A stretch of 33,150 nt of DNA from Verrucomicrobiota bacterium (GTDB lineage Bacteria; Verrucomicrobiota; Verrucomicrobiae; Limisphaerales; UBA11358). A program made the translations under genes and the position numbers. This document shows, one piece after another, positions 1 to 8,634 of this stretch; the first letter of the stretch is position 1, and each line of letters opens with the position of its first letter. Below the pieces are notes generated by a model, which worked only from the letters and a program-made list of their open reading frames with translations, searched no databases and was not told the origin of the DNA. Location of the stretch: contig JACZKP010000214.1 of the NCBI GenBank assembly GCA_014860005.1, forward strand, positions 1-33,150. The letters run 5' to 3'.

Positions 1-501
1 GGAGAACCGCTCCTCGATCACCTCGAACAGCAATGGTATCTGCCGCGGAAGCCCGTGTGGTGCCTGACCACCAAGCTGCCGCTTCGTGACGCCGCGGGCA
101 AGGTCATCGGGCTGATCGGCATCTCGCGCGACGTGCGGGCGCCGGTGGATCTGCGGAGCATTCCGGTGGAATTGGCGACGGCGCTGGAGAGTTTTGAGAA
201 CAACCTGGCGCAGTCCGTCACGCTCGCAATTCTGGCACGGCGGGCCAGACTCACGCCCGCCAAGTTTGCCCGGCTCATCCACCGTTTCTTCGATCTCACC
301 CCCAGCCAGTTCATCACCCAGACCCGCCTGGCCGCTGCCGCGCGGCTCCTTCGCGAGACCGACCAGAACATCTCCGGAATTGCCCAAGCCTGTGGCTTCT
401 ACGACCACAGCGCCTTCAGCCGGGCCTTTCGTTCGGCCATGGGAGTTACGCCCCGCGCTTACCGCGAGGCCACACGAGAATCGCCCCTGCCCGGGCGGTG
501 A
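1..501 (+). CDS. PAS / AraC-family transcriptional regulator, C-terminal part (5' end outside window)
   Basis: The frame is open from base 1, so the gene begins upstream of the window; the GTG at 55 is only an internal codon. The first 45 or so residues look like the end of a PAS domain, with a PAC-type segment GKVIGLIGISRDV. An AraC DNA-binding domain follows, with two helix-turn-helix units: LAILARRARLTPAKFARLIH, then the family signature around ISGIAQACGFYDHSAFSRAF and GVTPRAYR. This is the usual AraC C-terminal arrangement, so the protein probably senses a small molecule through PAS and activates nearby genes. The target genes cannot be read from the window. The family assignment is firm; the ligand is unknown. 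Confidence 0.88.
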   Translation, partial: GEPLLDHLEQQWYLPRKPVWCLTTKLPLRDAAGKVIGLIGISRDVRAPVDLRSIPVELATALESFENNLAQSVTLAILARRARLTPAKFARLIHRFFDLTPSQFITQTRLAAAARLLRETDQNISGIAQACGFYDHSAFSRAFRSAMGVTPRAYREATRESPLPGR

Positions 502-886
502 ACTGCTGCCCGGCAGCCTGCTTCAGCAGCGCACGGCGACCACGGGCAACGTCACCGTTCAGACTTTATTTTACTGGCCGGACGATGGCGACGACTTTGC
601 CGCCGGCTACACTGCGCCGTTGATTCGTTTCGTCGAAACGCAAATCACCGGCCTGACCACGCAGCCCATCGTTCTGACGGATTATTTTTCCCAGACCCAT
701 CGTCCGGGACACCACAACTTCACCGAGGAATTCATCTTCGAGCCGCGACCTGAGCCCGGACTTCCGCCCGCCACGCTGGCCGAACTCGAAGCCGCGAACG
801 TCCAGCTTCTTTACCTGTATCTGGGGTTCGGCCCCGAACCCATCCTCCGCGTGCTGGGCTTGGATCAAACCTTTCGGGATTTGTGA
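502..886 (+). pseudogene. C-terminal remnant of an unrecognised protein
   Basis: Directly after the AraC stop, frame 2 stays open to a TGA at 884-886 and has protein-like composition, for example FYWPDDGDDFAAGY and RPGHHNFTEEFIFEPRPEPG. There is no in-frame ATG between 502 and 886, and upstream the frame runs into the out-of-frame AraC gene. I therefore read it as the tail of a gene whose 5' part is lost. I do not recognise the family. It could also be a real short gene with a rare start codon, which seems less likely. Confidence 0.4.
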
Positions 887-906
887 GATGCCGTTGATTC
901 AGGGCC

Positions 907-933
907 GCGATTAAACAGGCGCGATTAAACAGG
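907..933. repeat. 13-bp tandem direct repeat at the head of the cysC remnant
   Basis: The 13-mer gcgattaaacagg occurs at 907-919 and again at 921-933. It sits exactly where homology to APS kinase begins, between two gene remnants, so it may mark a deletion or slippage junction. Confidence 0.7.
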
Positions 934-1374
934 ATGGCCAGCATCGCGAAAGACATATAGGCTGCTCGATGGCGACAGGATGCGCCGTGGGCTTGCTCTG
1001 ACCTCGACTTCTCGCCTGAGAGCCGGCGGGAGAACATCCGCCTCGTCGGCGAAGTGGCGAGATTGTTTGCCGACGCTGGCCTGATTTGCATCACGGCGTT
1101 TATTTCGCCCTATCGGTCGGATCGAGACATGGTACGAGCGATGTTGCCACCCGGCGCGTTTATCGAAGTCTTTGTGAATGCGTCTCTGGAAGTCTGCGAG
1201 CATCGCGACCGCAAGGGGCTTTATGCCAGGGCGCGTGCGGGGATCATCAAGGATTTTACTGGAATTTCTGCGCCCTACGAACCGCCGCTCCAGCCCGAGG
1301 TCGAACTTCGCACCGATCAAGTGGACGTGACGTCCTGTGTGGCGACGGTGGTCGCGACACTGGTGAAACGGTAG
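929..1374 (+). pseudogene. cysC: Adenylylsulfate (APS) kinase remnant, 5'-truncated and frameshifted
   Basis: APS kinase phosphorylates adenylylsulfate to PAPS. Residues typical of CysC are visible in two frames: LLDGDRMRRGL in frame 2 (about 962-994), then DLDFSPESRRENIRLVGEVA in frame 1 from about 1000, continuing through ITAFISPYRSDRDMVR, FIEVFVNASLEVCEHRDRKG and KDFTGISAPYEPP to the TAG at 1372-1374. Adding one base in the run ggcttgctctgac (about 986-998) would restore the frame. The N-terminal P-loop that binds ATP is missing: an in-frame TAA lies at 926-928, beside the 13-bp repeat. The gene is therefore dead on two counts, although the frameshift alone could be a sequencing error. Confidence 0.85.
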
Positions 1375-1380
1375 GCCGAT

Positions 1381-3363
1381 TCACTTGAGGCGTTGCAGTT
1401 CGAATTTGCGGAAGAAAACCTCAGAGCCTTCGCACTGGAGGAGTATCGGGCCGTTGGTCGGCCACACGTCGAAGGCTTCATTTACCAGCACGCCATTGAG
1501 CCGGATCTGGATGCGATTGGTTTCGCAGCGACATTCGACCACGTTCCACTCTCCCACGGGTTTCTCAACGTCACGCGGTCCACGAAAACCAATTCGGTCC
1601 TGCCATTGCCGGTCCTTGCCGAACCAGTTTACCCGCCCCCAGCGTTCCAACGTGACCCGCTTTCCGCCTTGCTGCCAGAACGGCCAATGGTCCGCATCGC
1701 GTTCGGCCGCACTTTCGACGGTAACGCGTGGGGAGAGCAGTGAACCGTCCGCAGCGTTGCCGCGGATGAGGAGAAAGTCGCCGGTTGCTCCCTCGAAGAG
1801 ATTGCATTCGATGGCGGCCTTGAACGCGCCATTGCCGTCATGGGAACTGCCGTCGGGCCCGACACTGTGCAGGAAGATGCCTGAGTCCCGGGCTTTTCCG
1901 ATCCGATCACCCCATGCCCAGTTGCGGTTGCCCCACTTGAACTCAACGCGCAAGAGGTAATTCGAGTAGCTGGCCTGGGTGGCGACATATCCAAGTCCCT
2001 CGCCGGAGATGCGAAGTGCGCCATTGGTGACGGTGAACACGCGCCGCGGATCGTCGTATTTCGTGTCCACCAGGAAGGGGTAGAGACCGGTCAAGTCGCG
2101 TCCGTTGAACAAAGAAATGACTTCCGCCTCCGTCGCGGGGGTCCCGGTGGCAGGCGCGCCTTTTGTTCCGGATGAAAAGTGTCGCCCGGCTGCAGCCCAA
2201 AGCGCGTAAGCGCATTTCTCAATGAAATAAAAATCGCCCTTGCACCACGGCACGTCCACGAATGAAAAAATCTGCTCCGCCGGCAACGACTCGACCATTA
2301 CGGCGCCATCGAACAACGCCTTCGAGAAATGCAGGGGATTCGTATAATTCTCGCCGCCAATCAGGCGATCCCCGAAGGCCAGATGCCAGCCGTTCCGCAC
2401 TTCGCGGAAGTTTTTCAGGCGCGCCGCCCCGCATCCATCCGTGAATCGGCGCACCGCCTCGCCCACCTCCGGTGTCAATTGACAGAAGCGGGCGAGCTTG
2501 CTGATGTGAAGATGCTTGGTGGAGGATTCCGTAGCTTCCAGAATGTTGGGGTTTACGCGTTCCAGGTTGACGCGCATTTCCAACAGGCTCCTCAATCGCT
2601 CGATGGCTTGCGGTTCCGCCGCACCATCACCGATCAATCGAGCGAGTCGTACCATGCCGATCAGCCCGGCGATGTCGCCATTCAACTTCTCGGCTTCGTC
2701 TTTCCGAGGGTCCTTGCGTGCGACGGCAAAAACATAATTGCCCGTGAGCAACGGCTGCATCCGCGATTTAATGGCCGGCCAGTGCGCGACACTCAAGGCA
2801 TCGCTCTCCACGTAATGGCAATAGGCCCAGAACGCATACACGCCGAAGGCACTGGCCGCTTTGCCACGCCCGGCAATCCGCAGTTCCGCCGGCACATCGT
2901 AGGATTCGCGGGCGCGTCCAGTTTTGTTGTCGAAACCGTCCGCGGCGTAAGGCGGCCAGTCGCGAAGTTGTGCGGCGAGAAACTCTTTCACCCGCTCGCC
3001 CGTGGCCGAGGGAAGGAACTTCTTTGCGATGGCCAGCGCGGAAAACATTTCCGCAGGATGGTTGAAATAGACCTCGTGGCCGCTGATGCCCAGCGTGTGG
3101 TGGAACGGCATCCAGGGCGCACCCTCAAGGAATTCGGTCACGTGTTGGTCGAGTTTGGAAACAATGCGGTCGGCTTCCGTGCCGCTGCCTGGCGAATAAA
3201 TCGGCACGTAATCAATAATCTCTTCAACTTGCGCCTGAGATAGTTTCACAAGTGGCGCCGTGACTGCGTCCTGTCCATCCACGATCACGTTCTGAGCGGG
3301 GAGCGAAGTTGCGAAGCTGATCAGGAGCGCGACGCAGAAATAATTTTGTGCGCCCGCCATCAT
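1381..3363 (-). CDS. Secreted protein with helical N-terminal domain and C-terminal DUF1080 (3-keto-disaccharide hydrolase-like) domain
   Basis: About 660 residues. I start it at ATG 3363-3361, which overlaps the stop of the upstream PQQ gene as ATGA and follows a good Shine-Dalgarno ggaaggaggcg. The longer reading frame back to 3633 only covers that gene. A signal peptide (AQNYFCVALLISFATSLPAQ) begins the protein. Residues of about 30-400 are mostly helical and of unknown family. From about residue 412 a DUF1080 domain starts with the typical VISLFNGRDLTG and contains WAWGDRIGKARDSGIFLH, EWNVVECRCETNRIQIRLNG and a closing FFRKFELQRLK. DUF1080 is a concanavalin-like beta-sandwich found in large numbers in Verrucomicrobia and Planctomycetes, and some members hydrolyse 3-keto-glycosides. 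The substrate here is unknown. Confidence 0.85.
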   Translation of the reverse strand: MMAGAQNYFCVALLISFATSLPAQNVIVDGQDAVTAPLVKLSQAQVEEIIDYVPIYSPGSGTEADRIVSKLDQHVTEFLEGAPWMPFHHTLGISGHEVYFNHPAEMFSALAIAKKFLPSATGERVKEFLAAQLRDWPPYAADGFDNKTGRARESYDVPAELRIAGRGKAASAFGVYAFWAYCHYVESDALSVAHWPAIKSRMQPLLTGNYVFAVARKDPRKDEAEKLNGDIAGLIGMVRLARLIGDGAAEPQAIERLRSLLEMRVNLERVNPNILEATESSTKHLHISKLARFCQLTPEVGEAVRRFTDGCGAARLKNFREVRNGWHLAFGDRLIGGENYTNPLHFSKALFDGAVMVESLPAEQIFSFVDVPWCKGDFYFIEKCAYALWAAAGRHFSSGTKGAPATGTPATEAEVISLFNGRDLTGLYPFLVDTKYDDPRRVFTVTNGALRISGEGLGYVATQASYSNYLLRVEFKWGNRNWAWGDRIGKARDSGIFLHSVGPDGSSHDGNGAFKAAIECNLFEGATGDFLLIRGNAADGSLLSPRVTVESAAERDADHWPFWQQGGKRVTLERWGRVNWFGKDRQWQDRIGFRGPRDVEKPVGEWNVVECRCETNRIQIRLNGVLVNEAFDVWPTNGPILLQCEGSEVFFRKFELQRLK

Positions 3364-4880
3364 TCGCCTCCTTCCAGACAAAGCACCTGTGAGCCCACCG
3401 GAAAATAAACCTTGTTGCCGATGACCGAAACAATGGCCCTTGCCGGACCATGCCACTCGTTCACCAGTCCGAAAGGTTGTTTGGCGGCTTTTGCCTTCTG
3501 GGAACCCCCTTGGTTTTCCCAACCGAAATTTCCGGGTCCGTAGAATCCGCCGTACGTGTCGCGCTTTCCATACAGCCTTTGAGTCAGACGCGTCTGGAGA
3601 TCCAGCGCCCCGACGAATCCCTGGTGAGTGCAAAAGAGTGATTCCGGCGAACAGGCGAGCGCCTGAGTTTCATCGCCGATGTAATTAAACGTCATCCAAG
3701 GCATGTCCACCGCGCCCGGTGGCCGGCGCGGGTCTTTGGATTTGTAACCGTGGTCAACGAGTTCGATCCGGCCCGTTTTCAAATCGAGCTTTCCAAAACC
3801 CGTGAACGACCGCACCTCTCCACCGCCGTCCCACGCGCCGTAAGCCGAGCGGATTTGGGTGAACACTTCACCCGTCAGCGGATTCACACACGGCGGCGCA
3901 GGCGGATTGTGCAAGCCGCCGGCGTACAAAATTGGCGCGATCCACGGCTCGCTGCCATCCGTGACATTGAATGCATAGAAGGTTTGTTCCGCAGGATTCC
4001 TTCGCAGGAACTCGACAATCATTGCCTGCTCTCGCTCAACTTCATCGGTCGTCGCCGGAATGTAACGGTTGTCCTTTCCAATGAAGCCCGTGCGGTTCAC
4101 GAGCATTTGTTCGTGCTGCGTGAGAACGGTGTGAAAATCCTTGACGGGGTTCGTCGTGATGAGAACCACCCCGCGCGCAATGACCGGGAAATAATCCCGC
4201 AGGCTCAAGCCCTGGAGCTTCCGCGATTTCCAGATTCGCGCGCCGTCGCGCACGTTCAGGCAATACACGTGCATGTCTTCCGAAGCGAAAATCACCCGCT
4301 CGCCGTCCCCCGTGATGGAAGCGGAAGTCAGAATGCGATCGTCTGTTTGATACTTCCACGCCAGGCGGCCATCGCTCTCGTGAAGCGCGTAAAAAACTCC
4401 ATCCCGCGCTCCGAACATCACCAAACCATGAAAAGCAATCGGCGACGTCCAGCTTCCCTCAGCGCATTCGTAATTCCAAATCTCTTTCCCCGTTGCCGCC
4501 TCCACCGCGTAGAGCCGGCGGTCCATGGAGCCGAAAAAAAGTTTGTCGTCGGATAATACTGGTGAGTGGCCAATGGCTCCACGCGTCCTGAACACCCATT
4601 TCTCCGCACCGCTGTGAGCGGCCCACGCGTACATGTTGCCGGCGTATGTGCCCATGAAGACGAGCCTCGTGTCGCCGATCACCTCCACGCGCGGGCCGCT
4701 CAATTCCTGCCACAGCTCCTTTCGCCATACAAGTTTCAGCGGCCCGTTGGGGAAACTCGGATAGAAGCCGGAACGCTGAAGATCGCCATGCAACGTCGGC
4801 CAGCTTTTTCCATCACCTGGCGCCCCAGCCGCGTTCACCAGAATCGCCGCCAGAAGGGTCAGAAGAAGTTTCGTTTTCAT
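3360..4880 (-). CDS. Exported PQQ-like beta-propeller repeat protein
   Basis: 506 residues with a signal peptide MKTKLLLTLLAAILVNAAGA. Blades of the PQQ/quinoprotein type recur: YAWAAHSGAEKWVFRT, LYAVEAATGKEIWNYEC, FYALHESDGRLAWKYQT, VYCLNVRDGARIWKS, and later blades around AFNVTDGSEPWIAPI and GALDLQTRLTQRLYG. Such propellers act as binding or scaffold proteins (BamB-like) or as quinoprotein dehydrogenases. No dehydrogenase active site is evident, so a binding or structural role is more likely. It is the first gene of a two-gene operon with the DUF1080 gene, and its stop codon overlaps that gene's start, implying translational coupling. Confidence 0.88.
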   Translation of the reverse strand: MKTKLLLTLLAAILVNAAGAPGDGKSWPTLHGDLQRSGFYPSFPNGPLKLVWRKELWQELSGPRVEVIGDTRLVFMGTYAGNMYAWAAHSGAEKWVFRTRGAIGHSPVLSDDKLFFGSMDRRLYAVEAATGKEIWNYECAEGSWTSPIAFHGLVMFGARDGVFYALHESDGRLAWKYQTDDRILTSASITGDGERVIFASEDMHVYCLNVRDGARIWKSRKLQGLSLRDYFPVIARGVVLITTNPVKDFHTVLTQHEQMLVNRTGFIGKDNRYIPATTDEVEREQAMIVEFLRRNPAEQTFYAFNVTDGSEPWIAPILYAGGLHNPPAPPCVNPLTGEVFTQIRSAYGAWDGGGEVRSFTGFGKLDLKTGRIELVDHGYKSKDPRRPPGAVDMPWMTFNYIGDETQALACSPESLFCTHQGFVGALDLQTRLTQRLYGKRDTYGGFYGPGNFGWENQGGSQKAKAAKQPFGLVNEWHGPARAIVSVIGNKVYFPVGSQVLCLEGGE

Positions 4881-5202
4881 GGATGCTGATCGGCATCGTC
4901 ATTTCTGTAGTCGTCCGCAACTCAAACTGTCGCGCCAACGGGAGGTTGCCCTCATGGAATTCATTTCGTCAAGCAGGTGCATGCCTGGGCAATTCACTTC
5001 AGCGATCCTCAAAAGGCGACTCACAATGGTGTAAGGCCCCGGCAAAACTGAAGCCGATTTCCCGGTAGCTTAAAATGTTTGCAGTCGGTTGCGTGGCTCA
5101 TTGCCTTGACCGCAAGAATCCGTCATTACAGGGACACTGCGTGGAGTTTCTTGTTGCGGATCACGACACGGACTCACAGCGAGTTGCAGACTGCATAAGC
5201 GC
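4881..5202. other. Intergenic region between divergent transcription units
   Basis: No convincing gene in this 322-bp stretch. It separates the minus-strand PQQ operon from the plus-strand CRTAC1-type remnant and so should hold the operon's promoter. I could not single out convincing -35/-10 boxes. Confidence 0.5.
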
Positions 5203-5345
5203 ATGAATCGAGCACTGGGAATGTTCCTTCTCATCCTGATGGAAGGTTTTGGGGACATCGCTGGCGTCGCTGCTCCGCGATGGCATGAGGACCGCGGATT
5301 TCGATGGACCGAGTTGAACGTACCTGCCGGAGGCAGAACAGGATG
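5203..5345 (+). pseudogene. N-terminal remnant of a CRTAC1-type (ASPIC/UnbV) secreted protein
   Basis: From ATG 5203 the frame encodes a signal-peptide-like start ([17 protein letters not shown]) followed by [19 protein letters not shown] and RTG. As I recall it, this resembles the beginning of Verrucomicrobial CRTAC1 proteins, where the next residues are FTLLPP. Here it reads TGCNLLPP and then stops being CRTAC1-like. The downstream bases are the complement of a truncated sulfatase. The rest of the gene, normally over a thousand residues, is absent. The family call rests on memory of the N-terminal motif only. Confidence 0.5.
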
Positions 5346-5346
5346 C

Positions 5347-5521
5347 AACCTTTTGCCGCCATGCGATCCAAGTTTGGGGTGCGAATGACCGGCGAGCCAT
5401 AGCAGCCGAGATCACCGTAGCCGAGGTCGTCGGCAAAGATGATGACGAGGTTCGGCTTCGCGGCGGCGAGGCCCGACGCGCAGACCAGCGTGAGAGTGAA
5501 GACGAGCGTGAGGAGCTTCAT
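5347..5521 (-). pseudogene. Sulfatase, N-terminal fragment only
   Basis: ATG 5521-5519 starts [20 protein letters not shown], a signal peptide, followed by the sulfatase opening [20 protein letters not shown] and [11 protein letters not shown]. The two aspartates of ADD are calcium ligands in S1 sulfatases. Homology stops at about 5348, before the formylglycine motif, and the frame then reads into sequence complementary to the CRTAC1 remnant. It cannot be an active enzyme. By orientation it was the last gene of the operon that contains the glycoside hydrolase. Confidence 0.88.
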
Positions 5522-5561
5522 GTTCTGGTGATTGGTTTCTTGGTGGCTGGCGTGTGGAATT

Positions 5562-5652
5562 TCAGGGTCGCGCCGGAAGCGGTGTGCGCGCAAGCTCAAT
5601 GTCCCGCTCCACCGCAGGCAGCAACGACTGCCAGAAGGAGCATCATTTTCAT
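5562..5652 (-). pseudogene. Possible vestige of a small secreted protein gene
   Basis: ATG 5652-5650 lies 11 bp after the glycoside hydrolase stop and opens a lipoprotein-like or signal sequence [15 protein letters not shown], which stops after 18 residues. In another frame the same stretch ends as [19 protein letters not shown] plus TGA at 5562-5564. The picture fits a gene cut down to its signal peptide and last residues, but chance cannot be excluded. Confidence 0.25.
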
Positions 5653-5663
5653 AAGCGGTAAGG

Positions 5664-8117
5664 TTATTCGCCGTAGAGACTCCTGCTTGACCGACGCGGC
5701 GCCGGTGGTGCGACCGTACCCGGACTCCAGTTCCTGGCAATGTCCAGGTCAGCCGCCACCTTTTCCGTGAGCTTGGGCAGGTCCACCCAGCCGACGCGGT
5801 TGTAAAGCAACGGCTGCCGGTATTGGCGCGTGTAGCTGGCGGCGTAACGCTTCCAATGGTCCAAGGCCGTTTCCAGATGGCGCACCGCCTCCTGTTGGTG
5901 TTCGGGCTTGGAGTTGCCGTCGTAGAGTGCGAGCGCGCAAGCGCCGTCAATCTTGGCGGCGTAATAGTTTCCCAGGTGAGCGAACGATTCGAGATCGCCG
6001 ACGGTAAGCCGAAGCTCTTTGGAATCCCGGATGGCGGAGGCGTGCGCGCGGATGGCGGCCGCGCCCTGCCAGGCCTCGCGGGCGTGCCGGCGGAGGTTGC
6101 CGGCAACTTGCGGGGGCGTGATTCCCTCCAACGCAGTCTGCCGGAGCACGCCTTCGCGCCAGGCGCGGATGTTCAGGTTTTTCTCGCCCGGCATGCACTC
6201 ACCCTCGACGAAGTGCCGGACGGTGTAGAAGCCCTTGTGTCGGGGATGGCTCAGGCAGGCCTCGGGCAGCCATTTCAAATCAATGTTGCCCCAGTGAAAG
6301 CGCGTGATCTCGGGCACGACTCGCGAGGCGGCGGACCAGGCGGCCAATAATGATTGCGCCGGCACCCCCGGAAACCGCACCGCCAGCGTCCGCTCGAAGA
6401 GCGCGTCCGGCAGCGCGGGATCGAAACTGAGCCGGCCCCACAGCATGAAGCTGAACCACTGTTTCTGCATCACGAGCTGGCGCGGCGATTCCGGCTCGAG
6501 GTCCATCGCTTCGCGGCCCCAGCAGTAGCCGTCCGGTCCCATGTAGAATCCGGCGACCAACTCGGGGCCGGGCATGGACTTGACGAACTCGCGAGCAAAC
6601 GCCGGATCGCCCCAGCGGAAACTATAAATGTCGTCGTTGCGCACCGTGAGCCAGGTGCGACGGTCTTTGGGGAATTCCTTCAACAGCGGTTGGATGAACT
6701 GCGGCGCCGTCGAGGCATACATGTGCGCCACCGCGTATTTGTAACTGAAGTCAAACGGCCCCGGATAATCCTTCCACTCGCGCAGAATTTCCCCCGCGCC
6801 GCTCATGTGAAAGCGATGAATCAGGCGGAACGACCGGCCCGGCTGCTCCTTCAACGCGTCACGGATGCCCTCGCCATAAGTCTGCCAAAGCCACTGCTCC
6901 TTGGACAGGTCCCCCATCTTCGCCCCCATGTGCTCGCCTGCGGTGATCCCCATGCCCGCGAGCAAAGGATAGGTCTTCACCGTCTCGCGCACGCTGGCTC
7001 GAAAGTAACGGATCAGATTCGCATCCGGTTTCGCCCGCGTCAGCTCGTGTTTCCCTTCGGCCCCGTAAAGGAAGGCGTTCCAGGTGAACCAATACACCTC
7101 GATGCCCCGGTCCTTCGCCATCTGCATCACGCGCCGCCAGAACTCAATTTTCTCGTCCATGGTCAGGCGCTTGACCACCTCGGCGTCCTTCAAGAACCCG
7201 GGCTTGAACATGTCCCGGCCATCGTGCGGAAAATGCTCATCAAACCACTCGCGCCGGCCGCGCAGCACATCGTCCAGCGCCACGTCGGGATACTCGGGCA
7301 CGCGCACAATGCTGGGAAACGGGTGAAGATTCCAAAGCGAAAGGACGTTGAAACGATGCCGCGCCATTTCGTCGAGGAACTCCCGCCAGAACCCGACGCT
7401 CCACATCTCGGGAATGTTGGCCTGGAAGGCGTCGCTGTTGTCCGAATAACTCGGCGTGCGCAGGTCGAGCGGGATGTTGAACTTGAGGCCACGCTGCGCG
7501 ATGAACGGCTTGCGCTCGCCGTCCGGCAACGTGGCCAGCGTGCCCAGGCGGATGGCCTCCGCGACATCCAAGCCGCCGTACATCGCGCCCGCCGCATCGC
7601 CACCGCTCACCCGCACTTCCCCCGGCCCGGCGCGGCGGATGCGATAATTCTGCGGCGCCAGCGTCGGGTCCAGTTCAAACGCGACCCGCCGCAATGCACC
7701 GGTTGCCTCGGGCGCGGCCTTGGCCAGGGCCTCCCGCAATTCATCAGCGGCAAAGGCGACTGCCGGCAGGCGGTCGGCGTTTTCAATGGTGGCGGAACGA
7801 GCCTGCTGGTGTAGGCCGAGTTGGAGCAGGCCGGCAGCCAGACATGGAAACGCAGCGCGGCGAAGCCGCAACCAAAGAAGCGCGGCTGTGTCTGAAAGAC
7901 CAGCCGCAGCAGGTGCGAATACAGCAATGGGCCTCGATATTTCGGACATGCTGCGGCTGGCGCTTCGCACACAGCCGCGCTCCGGCAAATCCTCGCGGGT
8001 CGCGAGAATTATGAGGGATCGCAGCGCAGAGCGCGTTCGGAGGCGAGCCATCAATCCCGACGCAGCTTGGGTCGTTGGTGCCAAAATCAGCGGGCGGAAA
8101 AAGACGGGAAGTTTCAT
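5664..8117 (-). CDS. Alpha-glucuronidase-like glycoside hydrolase (GH67/GH20b-type) with an N-terminal repeat insertion
   Basis: 817 residues from ATG 8117, whose ATGA overlaps the stop of a remnant upstream gene. The N-terminus [13 protein letters not shown] is followed by about 70 arginine- and alanine-rich residues encoded by a palindromic repeat (see 7879-7981). The protein proper resumes around [20 protein letters not shown] and [20 protein letters not shown], a Glyco_hydro_20b-like domain. A TIM-barrel region follows: [66 protein letters not shown] and [18 protein letters not shown]. The C-terminal third is helical. GH67-type enzymes release glucuronic acid from oligosaccharides and act outside the cytoplasm. 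The export signal may be damaged by the insertion, and translation could instead start at ATG 7950, inside the repeat. The exact GH family is uncertain. Confidence 0.72.
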   Translation of the reverse strand: MKLPVFFRPLILAPTTQAASGLMARLRTRSALRSLIILATREDLPERGCVRSASRSMSEISRPIAVFAPAAAGLSDTAALLWLRLRRAAFPCLAAGLLQLGLHQQARSATIENADRLPAVAFAADELREALAKAAPEATGALRRVAFELDPTLAPQNYRIRRAGPGEVRVSGGDAAGAMYGGLDVAEAIRLGTLATLPDGERKPFIAQRGLKFNIPLDLRTPSYSDNSDAFQANIPEMWSVGFWREFLDEMARHRFNVLSLWNLHPFPSIVRVPEYPDVALDDVLRGRREWFDEHFPHDGRDMFKPGFLKDAEVVKRLTMDEKIEFWRRVMQMAKDRGIEVYWFTWNAFLYGAEGKHELTRAKPDANLIRYFRASVRETVKTYPLLAGMGITAGEHMGAKMGDLSKEQWLWQTYGEGIRDALKEQPGRSFRLIHRFHMSGAGEILREWKDYPGPFDFSYKYAVAHMYASTAPQFIQPLLKEFPKDRRTWLTVRNDDIYSFRWGDPAFAREFVKSMPGPELVAGFYMGPDGYCWGREAMDLEPESPRQLVMQKQWFSFMLWGRLSFDPALPDALFERTLAVRFPGVPAQSLLAAWSAASRVVPEITRFHWGNIDLKWLPEACLSHPRHKGFYTVRHFVEGECMPGEKNLNIRAWREGVLRQTALEGITPPQVAGNLRRHAREAWQGAAAIRAHASAIRDSKELRLTVGDLESFAHLGNYYAAKIDGACALALYDGNSKPEHQQEAVRHLETALDHWKRYAASYTRQYRQPLLYNRVGWVDLPKLTEKVAADLDIARNWSPGTVAPPAPRRSSRSLYGE
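7879..7981. repeat. Long imperfect palindrome inside the glycoside hydrolase 5' coding region
   Basis: Left arm 7879-7911 and right arm 7949-7981, 33 nt each, separated by 37 nt. The outer 13 and inner 11 bases of the arms match perfectly (gcgcggctgtgt outside, cagccgcagca inside) and a few bases differ between them. The translated stretch about 7830-8080 ([27 protein letters not shown]) does not look like secreted-enzyme sequence, so the repeat seems to be part of a larger element inserted in frame. It has the form of a MITE or REP-like palindrome; copy number cannot be judged from one window. Confidence 0.75.
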
Positions 8118-8239
8118 GGTGGTGTGATGGGTTGCGGTTCAAAATCGGTTTCGTTCACCCAGCCGGCCTTGGCCCTCTCGCCGCGAATGAACTGCTCGTA
8201 AAAGCCGCTGCCACTGCCAGAACCTGTTGCATGGTCCGA
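8114..8239 (-). pseudogene. C-terminal remnant (41 codons) of the gene upstream of the glycoside hydrolase
   Basis: Reading leftward from 8239, just after an in-frame TAA at 8242-8240, the frame gives GSGSGFYEQFIRGERAKAGW, then [14 protein letters not shown], and stops at TGA 8116-8114. That stop overlaps the glycoside hydrolase start as ATGA, the arrangement expected for a translationally coupled operon partner. Everything upstream of codon 41 from the end is missing and replaced by repeat-rich DNA. I do not recognise the family. Confidence 0.55.
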
Positions 8240-8323
8240 TTATGCCCCTGCTCGCTGGCGTGCGCCAGTCTGCATTGCGGTTGGGGGTGCAATCGGAAGT
8301 GGCGGACAACCTGGCTTCTTACT

Positions 8324-8402
8324 CTTGATCTTGTTCTTAATCTTAATCCTCCCCCAACTGCGGCAGATTAAGAAAAGGATTACGATTACGATAACGATCA
8401 AG
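8324..8402. repeat. AT-rich low-complexity inverted repeat
   Basis: Arms 8324-8350 and 8376-8402 are complementary at 22 of 27 positions around a 25-nt spacer. Each arm is built of 6-nt units of the gattac/gattaa type. The composition contrasts sharply with the GC-rich surroundings. No coding function is likely. Confidence 0.7.
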
Positions 8403-8548
8403 AACCTGGGTGAGAGGTTGAGGATTTCCTGTGCTTGTCGCGCGGCGGCGTTCGGCTTAGTCTCGCCCCGTTCGGAAAAACAAAAAACGACCAGAAAATA
8501 ATTTAACCAAATAATTTCGCGCAGCTTCGGCTGCTGTCCACATCGAAA

Positions 8549-8634
8549 CCTCGGAAATTTCGTGCAGGAGACAGCGTTTGAAGCGCGCCCCAACCGGGGC
8601 GCGCTGAAAGCGTTCTCCTGTGGGCCCTCCGAGG
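8549..8634. repeat. Nested GC-rich stem-loop
   Basis: A perfect 10-bp stem (agcgcgcccc at 8582-8591, ggggcgcgct at 8596-8605) with a 4-nt loop is enclosed by caggaga/tctcctg (8565-8571, 8614-8620) and cctcgga/tccgagg (8549-8555, 8628-8634). All three pairs share nearly the same centre, so this is one extended hairpin. There is no following T-run, so it is not a typical terminator. It fits a palindromic repeat element. Confidence 0.7.

Noticed and set aside
194..501. Frame-2 reading through the AraC gene as the N-terminus of the following ORF
   Set aside because: Proline- and serine-rich with no motifs; it is the shadow of the AraC coding frame. Only the part after 501 looks protein-like.
5823..7814. 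Long plus-strand frames opposite the glycoside hydrolase
   Set aside because: Antisense shadows in GC-rich DNA, rich in Arg and His and without motifs. The minus strand has clear enzyme motifs.
8582..8605. Hairpin considered as a rho-independent terminator
   Set aside because: No T-run follows and the stem is nested in longer arms; a palindromic repeat fits better.
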